DNA of 64,000 bases from an uncultured Clostridia bacterium (GTDB lineage: Bacteria > Bacillota > Clostridia > Oscillospirales > Ruminococcaceae). The position numbers and the translations under genes are program-made. The stretch spans positions 1 through 64,000 of the forward strand of contig CANQJB010000002.1 of the NCBI GenBank assembly GCA_947624155.1, read 5' to 3'. A model generated the notes under the pieces. The model ran no database searches. It worked only from the letters and a program-made list of their open reading frames with translations, and was not told where the DNA came from. This document shows positions 41,418 through 49,649 of the stretch, piece after piece (the first letter of the stretch is position 1; every line of letters starts with the position of its first letter).

Positions 41418-42749
41418 TCACTCCGCTGAGGCGGGCTGAGCGGTGGATATTACGAAGGTCGTAACGCTCTCGGGCGGGAGGACGTAGTCAAAGGTGCTGC
41501 CGCTGTGGGCGACGTTGCCGGTTCGGGCGAGATTTTCGAGGGAGTTGGTGGTATATGCCTCGATATATTCAAAATCGTCGGTGTTTGAAAGGTCAAAGGT
41601 CTGGGCATAGCTGCTGAGAGTGTGGTTGATCGCGACGATGACGATCTCGCCGTCGCCCTTATAAGCCGAAACGCTGACGCCGTAGGCGGGGGTCTCGGTC
41701 GCTTCGATTCTCACAAATCCCGGGCGGACAAACTTCGAGAAATGGGCCATCATATAGCCGCGCTTCGAGATCGTTCCGTCTTCCTTCATCGGGCCGTAGA
41801 ACCGGCGGATATACCACCAAACATAAGCCTGTATATTGCCGGTGACGAGGCCGTCGTGCATATTTACCGCGACTTCTATTGCTTCCGGCCAGAGATCGGC
41901 GTCGTTGTCGCTGTTCGGGACATAGACCTCGGTCATCCAGAGTTCTTTGCCCTCCCCTTTTTCCTCAAAGAGCGGGAAAGCCATGTCGCGCTTCTGGGTG
42001 CCGTAGAAGTGGGTGCCGAAAATGTCGATCTTCGAGAGGGCTTCCTCGTCGTTTAAGATCGCGTTGTAGAAGTCCTTGCGGTATTGGAACGCCTCGGGAC
42101 TCATCAGCCGGCAGTCGATGACGTCGGAGTAGTTCTTGATGAAGTCCATTATTTCCTCGGTCGACCACCATGTCCACTCGTCGGCATAGTCGGGCTCGTT
42201 CTGGATCGAGATCGCATAGAGCTCGACGCCGTTTTCGCGCATATATGTAACAAAATCGTTGAGGTGCTGGGCATATTCGGCGTATTTGTCATGACGAAGG
42301 CGCTTTGCGTTGGAGTTGCCGTTGTGGTTAAAGCGCTCGCAGAGGTCCTCAGGCGGGTTCCAGGGCGACGCAAAGATCAGAGCGCCCTGCTCCTGAGCAT
42401 ATTTCGCGGTCTCAAGCTCCTTTTCCCAGTTGGCTTTATTCGGGTCGACCGAGATTCTGAGAATTGTAAAACCAAGCTGATCTTCGCCGTTTTTAAAGGC
42501 GGTTTCGCGCTGCTCCTGAGTCAGATCGTCGATCCAGTTGGGGTAGTTGATTCCGCCGAAGCCCTGAATTGTCTGATGCTCGATCGAAGCGTCGATTTTA
42601 ACCTCGTCGCCCCACTGAGCGCCGGTCACATCTGGCAAAAAGAGCTCGTCGTCCCTTATCTTTTCGGGCTCCGCTTCGCCGCAGGACGCAAGAGTCAAAA
42701 TCATCAGCAGGGCAAGCAGCAGAGAAAGTCCCCTTTTGAACATATTCAT
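41418..42749 (-). CDS. GH30 glucuronoxylanase-type lipoprotein
   Basis: The start is the ATG at 42749 after TTGGAGG; a longer frame lacks a ribosome binding site. The 443-residue product has a lipobox (LASC, Cys23). The GH30 barrel shows IQGFGGINYPNW (about 61), the acid/base Glu185 in SIQNEPDYADEW and the nucleophile Glu274 in WMTEVYVPN. A C-terminal beta-sandwich with WWYIRRFYGP and GYMMAHFSKFVRPG follows. These features match subfamily 8, which cuts glucuronoxylan next to 4-O-methylglucuronic acid. It is probably surface-bound and complements the GH11 xylanase. It has its own promoter. Confidence 0.92.
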   Translation of the reverse strand: MNMFKRGLSLLLALLMILTLASCGEAEPEKIRDDELFLPDVTGAQWGDEVKIDASIEHQTIQGFGGINYPNWIDDLTQEQRETAFKNGEDQLGFTILRISVDPNKANWEKELETAKYAQEQGALIFASPWNPPEDLCERFNHNGNSNAKRLRHDKYAEYAQHLNDFVTYMRENGVELYAISIQNEPDYADEWTWWSTEEIMDFIKNYSDVIDCRLMSPEAFQYRKDFYNAILNDEEALSKIDIFGTHFYGTQKRDMAFPLFEEKGEGKELWMTEVYVPNSDNDADLWPEAIEVAVNMHDGLVTGNIQAYVWWYIRRFYGPMKEDGTISKRGYMMAHFSKFVRPGFVRIEATETPAYGVSVSAYKGDGEIVIVAINHTLSSYAQTFDLSNTDDFEYIEAYTTNSLENLARTGNVAHSGSTFDYVLPPESVTTFVISTAQPASAE

Positions 42750-42781
42750 ACCGTTATACCTCCAAGTAAAATATTTCTTTA

Positions 42782-42810
42782 AGTATAGCACAACGCGGCG
42801 TATCTTTCAA
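42782..42810 (-). promoter_or_regulatory. Sigma-A promoter for the GH30 gene
   Basis: Minus-strand TTGAAA (42805-42810), 17-base spacer, TATACT (42782-42787). Confidence 0.8.
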
Positions 42811-42891
42811 GTAGTGAATAAATATCATTTCGGAAAGATTTATTTGCAACTTAGCCGCGAAAAAATCGCGCAGAAGTGGCGGACGGCGTTA

Positions 42892-42920
42892 TTGACCTTT
42901 AGTTTCCGGAAAGATATAAT
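42892..42920 (+). promoter_or_regulatory. Sigma-A promoter for the XRE regulator gene
   Basis: TTGACC (42892-42897), 17-base spacer, TATAAT (42915-42920), 55 bases before the ATG. Confidence 0.8.
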
Positions 42921-42975
42921 TAAATCAGAAACAGGGCCCGGTTTCAGATAATTTTTTAAAAAAAGGAGAATCGGA

Positions 42976-44070
42976 ATGAACATTACTTTAGACAAGAATT
43001 TACAGTCGCTCCGCATCTCGAAGGGAAATACTCAGGACGACCTAGCCGATTTTCTCGGAGTCACCCACCAGACCGTATCAAAGTGGGAGCGCGGCGAGAA
43101 TTATCCCGACCTGACGCTGATCCCCCCGATTGCGGAATATTACAACGTCACAGTCGACGACCTTTTGGGCGTCGGAGAGATCAAAAAGCGCGAGAGAATC
43201 GAGGAATATAAGGCGGAAAGCGCACAGTATGACCGCACCGGCGAAGCCGAAAAGCGTGACGAGGTCTGGAGGCGCGCCGTCGCGGAATTTCCGAACAACC
43301 TTGAATGTCTCACGAAGCTGATGCAAAGCCTTCACACCAGCCCGGAAGGCTCAAGCGACGAAGTGATTGAGCTTGCGGAGCGCATTCTTCGCGAATCCAC
43401 AGACAGCGCACAGCGCGAATCGGCAACGCAGATTTTAGTGCTCAATCTCATGTGTGAAGAGAGATTCGACGAGGCCGAGAAGCTAATAAACACCCTGCCG
43501 GACGTTTATATTACAACAAACAGGCTTCTCTGTGACCTTTGCGCAAATAGAGGCGACAGAGAAAGGGGCAAGAATATTGCCTGCAACAACATACTGACTT
43601 ATTTTGAGCTTGCAGCTATGGACCTCTATAACCTCTGCGTGTTCAACAAGGGCGACTACGAGCACTATATCAAGCTGCACGAGGTTTATTTGAAGCTCGC
43701 GGACGTGATCTTTGACGACGGGTTCTACGGGTTTTATAACTGCAGAATCTATATGCGGCACTACTGGCTCGCAAAGCTCTATTCAAACCTGCATAACGAC
43801 GAGGAAAAGGCGAGATATCACCTTGAAGCGGCGGCGAAGTGCGCGATTGACTTTGACAGCCTGCCCGAAAAATTCACCTACCGCGGAACCCTTTTCGGCG
43901 AGGGCATTGAGTGGACGCAGAAAGACATCACCCGCAGCTCGACCGAAAGCATCTGTGAGAGACTTTTGCACGGCATCGACGGCCGCGGTCTCGACGACGG
44001 CGCGTTCGACAGGTGGAGAGACAAGGACTGGTTTAAGGCGGTAACGGAAAAGCTGGAAAAGAAATGTTAA
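42976..44070 (+). CDS. XRE family transcriptional regulator with TPR-like C-terminal part
   Basis: A 364-residue protein. The N-terminal helix-turn-helix of the Cro/CI type (about 5-62) includes GNTQDDLADFLGVTHQTVSKWERGENYPDL. The remaining 290 residues are alpha-helical, rich in Glu, Tyr and Leu, and look like tetratricopeptide repeats, as in regulators that bind peptides or partner proteins. It is divergent from the GH30 gene and may regulate it or itself; no operator was identified. The start ATG follows AAAAGGAG. It is followed by a row of hairpins. Confidence 0.88.
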   Translation: MNITLDKNLQSLRISKGNTQDDLADFLGVTHQTVSKWERGENYPDLTLIPPIAEYYNVTVDDLLGVGEIKKRERIEEYKAESAQYDRTGEAEKRDEVWRRAVAEFPNNLECLTKLMQSLHTSPEGSSDEVIELAERILRESTDSAQRESATQILVLNLMCEERFDEAEKLINTLPDVYITTNRLLCDLCANRGDRERGKNIACNNILTYFELAAMDLYNLCVFNKGDYEHYIKLHEVYLKLADVIFDDGFYGFYNCRIYMRHYWLAKLYSNLHNDEEKARYHLEAAAKCAIDFDSLPEKFTYRGTLFGEGIEWTQKDITRSSTESICERLLHGIDGRGLDDGAFDRWRDKDWFKAVTEKLEKKC

Positions 44071-44077
44071 AGCAAAA

Positions 44078-44131
44078 GGCCCTCGAGGAAACTCGAGGGC
44101 CGAAGGCTGTCGAAAATAATTCGACAGCCTT
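44078..44131 (+). terminator. Tandem hairpins ending the XRE regulator transcript
   Basis: Stem 44078-44087 with 44092-44101 (10 bp, GAAA loop), then stem 44103-44114 with 44120-44131 (12 bp, AATAA loop). A third hairpin, 44135-44143 with 44151-44159, leads into repeat family C. No long T-run follows, so termination may depend on the second stem with its short TTT. Confidence 0.6.
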
Positions 44132-44135
44132 TGAC

Positions 44136-44260
44136 GGAAAACCCCGCGCGGGTTTTCCGTAACCCTTTCCTGCATCGCCTGCGCATACGCTCACGCACCT
44201 AAACCGCGCAAAAGCGCAGTTTAGGGGCTGCGGCGATAAAGGTATAAAAATCGAGGCAAA
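44136..44260 (-). repeat. Family C repeat, copy 1
   Basis: Reverse-complement match to 55117-55254: shared GCATACGCTCACG-type core (TGCATCGCCTGCGCATACGC), a variable hairpin, then GCGATAAAGGTATAAAAATCG. It directly abuts the family B element at 44261. Noncoding. Confidence 0.7.
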
Positions 44261-44449
44261 AGCCGCTCTGACACAAGAAAACAAATCCGCATAATCTGAC
44301 CGCAAAACCGCCAACTTCGTCGTTGGCGGCTCTTGCATTACATAAAGTAGTGCGTGCGAGCCGCCGCCTGGAATTTGACGGCTTTGCGCGATTATGCGGC
44401 GCTTCGCGGTACCCGCCGGGTACCTTTGTTTTCTTATGTCAGAGTGGCA
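44261..44449 (+). repeat. Family B repeat, copy 2: 189 bp with terminal inverted repeats
   Basis: About 97% identical by eye to 24986-25174 and the same length and orientation. On both sides lie copies of a short GGCAAA(A)GCC string and, beyond them, inverted ATAAAAATCG/CGATTTTTAT. The family C copy at 55 kb has these flanks joined with no B element between. It lies between the convergent XRE and GH78 genes. The remainder of the gap to 44525 ends in T-rich sequence with no gene. Confidence 0.85.
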
Positions 44450-44525
44450 AAGCCCCGATTTTTATTTTTTTAACATGGTTGAGATAGAGACAGGCCGAAG
44501 TCCTAGGAAAAACCAAGAGTCGGTT

Positions 44526-47048
44526 TTAATATTTGAACGAATATCTGCCCGGGCTGAGAGTAATGACGCCATTTTCTGACGCGGGGAGGTTATCGGAGAG
44601 GACATTTTCAGACGGCAGGGTCAGAAGGCCCTCGCAGTCGAACGGTACTTCGATTTTAACCTCGGTCTCGCCGTTTTCAATCTTCCAGCTTACCTTCCAA
44701 AGTCCGGCGGCAGAGCGGTATTCGGCTTCGAGATGCCCGAGGGCTCTGTGGGGAATCGGCCGCAGATAAGCCTTTTTGAAGCCGGGCTCGGCGGGCGAAA
44801 TCCCCGCACAGCGCTCATATATCCACTGGGCGATCGAGCCGTAGGCATAGTGGTTGAGGCTGTTCATTCCGGTCGAGGAGATGCTGCCGTCCTCGAGAAC
44901 GCTGTTCCAGCGCTCCCAGACAGTCGTTGCGCCGAGATTAACCGCAAACAGCCAGCCGGGGTATTCCTCGTTCATCAGAAGCGAATAGGCGAGGTCGGCG
45001 CTGCCGGCCTTTGTAAGCTCCTCGCAGAGAAGCGGGGTGCCGATGAAGCCGGTTCTGAGCTTTCCACCGTCGAGCGAAATTCTTCTGACCAGCTCGCGCC
45101 TCATTCTCTCGGGGTCGGTCGAAAGGCCGTGGCGCAGCGCGAGAAGATAAGCGGTCTGGGTCTGAATGCTGATTCTGCCGGTCGAGGTGAAGTATTCGGC
45201 GCGAATTTCGTTCAAAAGCCTTTCGGCGAGGGAGGAATAATGTTTGAAATCCTCCTCGCGGCCGACTAGCTTCGCCGCATTTGCGGTCAGGCGGGAGCTG
45301 TAAAGGTAATATACTTTCGCGATAAAGGCGGTGTCGGTACCGCCCTGGCGGTCGTCGAACGGGTCGAAGCCGGGCGAGAAGTCGAGCGCGAGCCAATCGC
45401 CATAGTGGAACTTTCGGCTCCACTCGCCCCCGTCGGCCTCGAGGCGGGTCACATAGTCGACCCAGGACATCATCGAGGGCAGGCAGCGCTCGAGGATCGA
45501 GATGTCTCCGTAGAAGTTATAGAGAACGGTCGGGATTATGCAGGCGGCGTCGCTCCATGCCGCGGCGACGGTGGTGTCGCCGAAGGAGGGAATTACGACC
45601 GGAACGCCGCCGTTATATGCAGGCTGCTCGGTCGACATATCGTAGAGGTATTTTTCAAAGAAAGCGCAGCTGCCGGTCTGGTAGCAGGCGGTCGGAGCAA
45701 AGACTTCGGCGTCGCCGGTCCAGCCCATTCGCTCGTCGCGCTGAGGGCAGTCGGTCGGAACGTCGAGGAAGTTGCCGCGCTGTCCCCACCTGATGTTGCT
45801 AAGGAGCTTATTCACCTTTTCGCTGCCGGTCGAGATATAACCGGTGTCCTCAATATCGGAGCAGAGGACAAGGGCGGTGAAGTCCTCTGGCTTGATTTCC
45901 GGCAAGCCTTCTACCTTTACATATCTGTAACCGAAAAATGTAAAGTGAGGGACGACCGTCGTCGGGCTGCCATCGCTGACATAAATGTACTCCGCCTTAG
46001 CGGTGCGCAGATTGTCGCGGTAGAAGCAGCCGTTCTGGAGAATTTCGCCGAATTGCAGACGAACCTGAGTTCCGGCGGGTGCATCGACCTTCAGGCGGAA
46101 AATTCCGGTAAGGTTCTGGCCGAGGTCGAGGACTGTCTCACCCGCTGGAGTAAAGATAATCTCCTTTACAGGCACTTCTTTCACAATTCTGACCGGCAGG
46201 CTGAGGCGTTCCTCAAGGCGTCCTTCAGGCGGGTCGGTTCTGACCGCTCTGACCGGCTCGACGGGCTTTAAGGTGCTGTCGCGGTGCTCGCCGTCATAGT
46301 GGTTGGAGAAGGTTATATCGGAGCGCTCGACAGTCCAGCTCTCGTCGGTCGGAATCACCTCGCTGCTGCCGTCGGCGTAGTCGATATGAACCTCGGCGAT
46401 AAGCTTCCAACTGTCGCCGTAGTAGGGCTTTTTCCGCATTTTATAGCCGAAGCGGCCTTTATACCAGCCGTTTCCGAGAAGAACGCTGAGCGTTCCGGAG
46501 TTCTTAAGCTGCTCGGTTATGTCGTAGGTCTGATACTGGACCCACTCGAAATAGTTGTTGCAGTAGGGAGCGAGGTATTCGTCGCCGATGCGCTCGCCGT
46601 TATAATATGCTTCATAGAGCCCGAGACCGCAGATATAGAGCCTTGCGGAAGCTACATCGCCTTTAGGCTCGATCTGCTTTTTGAATATCGGGTGCCGGGG
46701 CTCGGAGTCGTCGCAGCCGATCCAGGAGGCGAGCCACGGTTCGCTGAGTTTGCCGGTTTCGAAGAAGTTTTCTTCACTCTCGGCCTCCTCTCCGGCGTCG
46801 GTTCTGGCATAGACCCGCCAACTGTAACGTGTTCTTGGGGTCAGGCCTATTTCGACAGGTGCAGCGAGGCTGCTTAGCTGAGCCCAGCCGGTATCGGCGA
46901 CTGTCAAGCTGTCAGACTTTACGATTATCTTTGCTTCGGTCTGGCGGCTGCCGGACGCTTCTTCGACCTGCCAACTGAATACAGGGCGCTCGATATGAAA
47001 GCCGAGCGGATTGACAAGATGATTGACTTTACAATGTGTGATCTTCAT
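44526..47048 (-). CDS. GH78 alpha-L-rhamnosidase
   Basis: The start is the ATG at 47048; a GTG nine bases upstream would overlap the ridA stop and sits too close to the ribosome binding site. The 840-residue product has the usual GH78 domain order: N-terminal beta-sandwiches with the HRVNPLGFxxxRPxFSW-like start and LYICGLGLYEAYYNG (about 140), then the (alpha/alpha)6 catalytic domain with DCPQRDERMGWTGDAEVF carrying the catalytic acids, and a C-terminal sandwich. It has no signal peptide, so it probably acts in the cytoplasm on rhamnose-containing oligosaccharides, such as those from rhamnogalacturonan. Coupled to ridA upstream. Confidence 0.95.
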   Translation of the reverse strand: MKITHCKVNHLVNPLGFHIERPVFSWQVEEASGSRQTEAKIIVKSDSLTVADTGWAQLSSLAAPVEIGLTPRTRYSWRVYARTDAGEEAESEENFFETGKLSEPWLASWIGCDDSEPRHPIFKKQIEPKGDVASARLYICGLGLYEAYYNGERIGDEYLAPYCNNYFEWVQYQTYDITEQLKNSGTLSVLLGNGWYKGRFGYKMRKKPYYGDSWKLIAEVHIDYADGSSEVIPTDESWTVERSDITFSNHYDGEHRDSTLKPVEPVRAVRTDPPEGRLEERLSLPVRIVKEVPVKEIIFTPAGETVLDLGQNLTGIFRLKVDAPAGTQVRLQFGEILQNGCFYRDNLRTAKAEYIYVSDGSPTTVVPHFTFFGYRYVKVEGLPEIKPEDFTALVLCSDIEDTGYISTGSEKVNKLLSNIRWGQRGNFLDVPTDCPQRDERMGWTGDAEVFAPTACYQTGSCAFFEKYLYDMSTEQPAYNGGVPVVIPSFGDTTVAAAWSDAACIIPTVLYNFYGDISILERCLPSMMSWVDYVTRLEADGGEWSRKFHYGDWLALDFSPGFDPFDDRQGGTDTAFIAKVYYLYSSRLTANAAKLVGREEDFKHYSSLAERLLNEIRAEYFTSTGRISIQTQTAYLLALRHGLSTDPERMRRELVRRISLDGGKLRTGFIGTPLLCEELTKAGSADLAYSLLMNEEYPGWLFAVNLGATTVWERWNSVLEDGSISSTGMNSLNHYAYGSIAQWIYERCAGISPAEPGFKKAYLRPIPHRALGHLEAEYRSAAGLWKVSWKIENGETEVKIEVPFDCEGLLTLPSENVLSDNLPASENGVITLSPGRYSFKY

Positions 47049-47049
47049 A

Positions 47050-47430
47050 TTACTCACCCTTTATCGCAACGGCCTCGACCTCGACAAGAACTCCCTTCGG
47101 CAGAGCTTTGACCGCGACGCAGCTTCTCGCGGGGGCGGAGGTTATATATCTGCCGTAGACGGAATTAAACTCTGCGAAGTCGGCCATATCGGCGAGGAAG
47201 CAGGTGGTTTTGACTATTGAGTCGAAGGACGCCCCTGCCTCTTCGAGTACCGCTTTCAGATTTAGCATTACACGCTCGGCCTGCTCGGCGATGTTACGGC
47301 CGACGACCTCGCCCGTCTGCGGATCGAGCGGTATCTGGCCGGAGGTGTAGACGGTGTTGCCTGCGGCGATAGCCTGTGAATAGGGGCCGATCGCCTTCGG
47401 AGCCTTTTCGGTTGATATTACTTTAAGCAT
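47050..47430 (-). CDS. ridA: RidA family reactive intermediate deaminase
   Basis: A 126-residue RidA/YjgF protein with the start KAPKAIGPYSQAI, GQIPLDPQTGEVV, and the key Arg in SAPARSCVAVKALPKG near the C terminus. It hydrolyses reactive enamine/imine intermediates made by PLP enzymes. The length is exactly usual. It is first on a two-gene transcript with the GH78 gene, whose start nearly touches its stop. That pairing has no obvious metabolic reason. Confidence 0.93.
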   Translation of the reverse strand: MLKVISTEKAPKAIGPYSQAIAAGNTVYTSGQIPLDPQTGEVVGRNIAEQAERVMLNLKAVLEEAGASFDSIVKTTCFLADMADFAEFNSVYGRYITSAPARSCVAVKALPKGVLVEVEAVAIKGE

Positions 47431-47475
47431 TTAAATTCCTCCTAAAAAAATATTCTTAAAATATTGTCAGGATTG

Positions 47476-47505
47476 ATTATATCACATATACTCCCCCGTT
47501 GTCCA
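47476..47505 (-). promoter_or_regulatory. Probable promoter for ridA-GH78
   Basis: Minus-strand TGGACA (47500-47505), 18-base spacer, TATAAT (47476-47481). Confidence 0.6.
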
Positions 47506-47568
47506 TATCATAAAGGAAGATTTTATAAATTTTTAGCTGAGTCAGGGTCAAAAATTTTGCGGTTTTGC

Positions 47569-47597
47569 TTGCAATCTTTAAAAGGAAGAGGTATAAT
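47569..47597 (+). promoter_or_regulatory. Sigma-A promoter for ktrB-ktrA
   Basis: TTGCAA (47569-47574), 17-base spacer, TATAAT (47592-47597), 35 bases before the TTG start. Confidence 0.75.
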
Positions 47598-47632
47598 ATC
47601 TATGATTATGCACAATGATCGGAGGCTTTTAT

Positions 47633-48949
47633 TTGAGAAAAATCACCTCTGCGCAGATAATTATTCTCGGCTTTGCGGCCTTTATTCTATTGGGAACTCT
47701 GCTTCTGATGCTCCCCTTCGCGACAAGGGGCGAGGGCGGCGCGAGCTTCGGCGACGCGCTTTTCACCGCGACCTCGGCAGTTTGCGTCACCGGACTTATT
47801 GTTCAGGACACCGCGACCTATTGGTCGGCTTTCGGGCAGGCGGTGATACTCGGGCTGATTCAGGTCGGCGGAATGGGGATCGTCACAATCGCCGTTGCGA
47901 TCAGCTCGGCGGCAGGAAAAAGGATCAGCCTTAAACAGCGCAGCACAATGCAGGAAGCGATCTCGGCCCACCAGATCGGCGGGATCGTCAGGCTGACGGG
48001 CTTTATAATCAAGACGACTGCGGTCATCGAGCTTTTGGGCGCGGCGGCGATGGCGCCGGTGTTCTGCCGCGAGTTCGGAATCGCAAAAGGATTGTGGTAC
48101 AGCGTTTTTCACTCTGTTTCCGCTTTTTGCAACGCGGGCTTTGACCTGATGGGCGCAAAGGAGCAGTATTCCTCGCTTACATATTTCCGGGGAAATCCGC
48201 TTATCAACATAGTCATAATGGCTCTTATCATAATCGGAGGAATCGGATTTCTGACCTGGGACGACATCAGGACGAACAAATTCCGGCTCAGACGTTACAG
48301 AATGCAGAGCAAAGTCATTCTCGCGACATCGGGAATACTGATCGCCGCGCCGGCAATTTATTTCTTCTTCTGTGAATTTTCGGGAGAAGGGCTCGGCACA
48401 AGGATTCTGAGCTCGCTTTTCCAGTCGGTCACGACGAGAACGGCGGGATTTAATACCGCAGACCTGACGCTTTTGAGCGAAGCCGGGATCGCAGTCATGA
48501 TCTTGCTGATGCTGGTCGGCGGCTCACCCGGCTCGACTGCCGGCGGAATGAAGACCACCACCCTTGCGGTTTTGGTCTCGACGGCGGTATCGGTCTTCCG
48601 CAGGAGGGAGCACACCCATTTCTTCGGCCGAAGGGTCGAGGACGGCGCAATAAGAAGCGCGGCGACGATACTGGTGATGTATATTACTCTGTTTCTCGGC
48701 GGAGGATTTATTATCAGCAGAGTCGAGGAGCTGCCGCTGCTGACCTGTCTGTTTGAAACCGGCTCGGCGGTCGGAACTGTCGGGCTGACTCTCGGGATCA
48801 CCCCGACGCTCGGGCATCTTTCTCGGGCGATACTGATTCTTTTGATGTATCTCGGCAGAGTCGGCGGGCTGACGCTTATCTTCGCGGCGCTTTCCGGAAC
48901 TCAGGGCAACACTGCGCGTCTGCCACAGGAAAAATTGACTATCGGTTAA
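47633..48949 (+). CDS. ktrB: KtrB/TrkH family potassium uptake membrane subunit
   Basis: The start is the TTG at 47633 after CGGAGG; an in-frame ATG at 47615 would place the ribosome binding site inside the gene. The 438-residue membrane protein has the four-fold M1-P-M2 repeat pattern of the SKT superfamily, with pore-like stretches TATSAVCVTGL, HSVSAFCNAGFD, QSVTTRTAGFN and ETGSAVGTVGL. It is the ion-conducting subunit for K+ (often Na+-linked) uptake. The regulatory subunit gene lies 15 bases downstream. Confidence 0.93.
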   Translation: MRKITSAQIIILGFAAFILLGTLLLMLPFATRGEGGASFGDALFTATSAVCVTGLIVQDTATYWSAFGQAVILGLIQVGGMGIVTIAVAISSAAGKRISLKQRSTMQEAISAHQIGGIVRLTGFIIKTTAVIELLGAAAMAPVFCREFGIAKGLWYSVFHSVSAFCNAGFDLMGAKEQYSSLTYFRGNPLINIVIMALIIIGGIGFLTWDDIRTNKFRLRRYRMQSKVILATSGILIAAPAIYFFFCEFSGEGLGTRILSSLFQSVTTRTAGFNTADLTLLSEAGIAVMILLMLVGGSPGSTAGGMKTTTLAVLVSTAVSVFRRREHTHFFGRRVEDGAIRSAATILVMYITLFLGGGFIISRVEELPLLTCLFETGSAVGTVGLTLGITPTLGHLSRAILILLMYLGRVGGLTLIFAALSGTQGNTARLPQEKLTIG

Positions 48950-48964
48950 GGAGAAGTGATTGAA

Positions 48965-49612
48965 ATGAAATCCATATTATTGATCGGACTCGGAAGATTC
49001 GGTTCGCATATCGCGAGGTCTCTCTACGGGATGAAGCACGAGGTAATGGCGGTCGACATCAGTGAGGAAAGGGTCAACGCGGCTCTGCCGTTTGTCACCA
49101 GCGCGCAGATCGGAGACAGCACAAACAAGGAATTTTTAGAGTCGCTAGGGGTCAGAAACTTCGACGCCTGCATCGTCACTATCGGCGACGATTTTCAGAA
49201 CTCGCTCGAAACCGCCTCTCTTTTAAAGGAGCTCGGCGCTAAAAAGGTCATCGCGAGAGCTTCGAGAGGGGTTCAGGAAAAGTTTCTTTTAAGAAACGGC
49301 GCCGACGAGGTCGTCTACCCCGAAAAGCAGCTCGCCGCATGGACCGCGATCAGATGCACCTCCGACTCGATTCTCGACTATATCGAGCTCGACGACGGAT
49401 ATTCGATATTCGAGCTTGCGATCCCGGAGGAGTGGTACAGCAAGACGATCGGCCAGCTCGACGTCAGAAAAAAATACGGGATCAATATTCTCGGAGTGCG
49501 CGATCTCGGAAAGCTCAATATGAATGTCACTGCGGACACTCTTCTCGACACCGAGAGCTCGGTTCTTGTGCTCGGGAGCTTAAAGGCTATTCAGAAGTGC
49601 TTCAAGCTTTAA
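48965..49612 (+). CDS. ktrA: KtrA/TrkA family potassium channel gating subunit
   Basis: The start is the ATG at 48965, with TAAGGAGAAG at a proper distance; a GTG at 48956 is too close to it. The 215-residue product has an RCK N-terminal Rossmann domain with GLGRFGSH (about 7-14) and the acidic VDISEE that binds ATP/ADP or NAD, then an RCK_C domain (about 135-215). It forms the cytoplasmic ring that opens KtrB when ATP binds; c-di-AMP binding by the C domain is common in Bacillota. Co-transcribed with ktrB. Confidence 0.94.
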   Translation: MKSILLIGLGRFGSHIARSLYGMKHEVMAVDISEERVNAALPFVTSAQIGDSTNKEFLESLGVRNFDACIVTIGDDFQNSLETASLLKELGAKKVIARASRGVQEKFLLRNGADEVVYPEKQLAAWTAIRCTSDSILDYIELDDGYSIFELAIPEEWYSKTIGQLDVRKKYGINILGVRDLGKLNMNVTADTLLDTESSVLVLGSLKAIQKCFKL

Positions 49613-49649
49613 TCTGTTAAATATTGTATTTATATAGGAGGAAACAAAC

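Noticed and set aside
45405..46271. Long plus-strand frames opposite the GH78 gene
   Set aside because: Same shadow effect; the GH78 frame has family motifs throughout.
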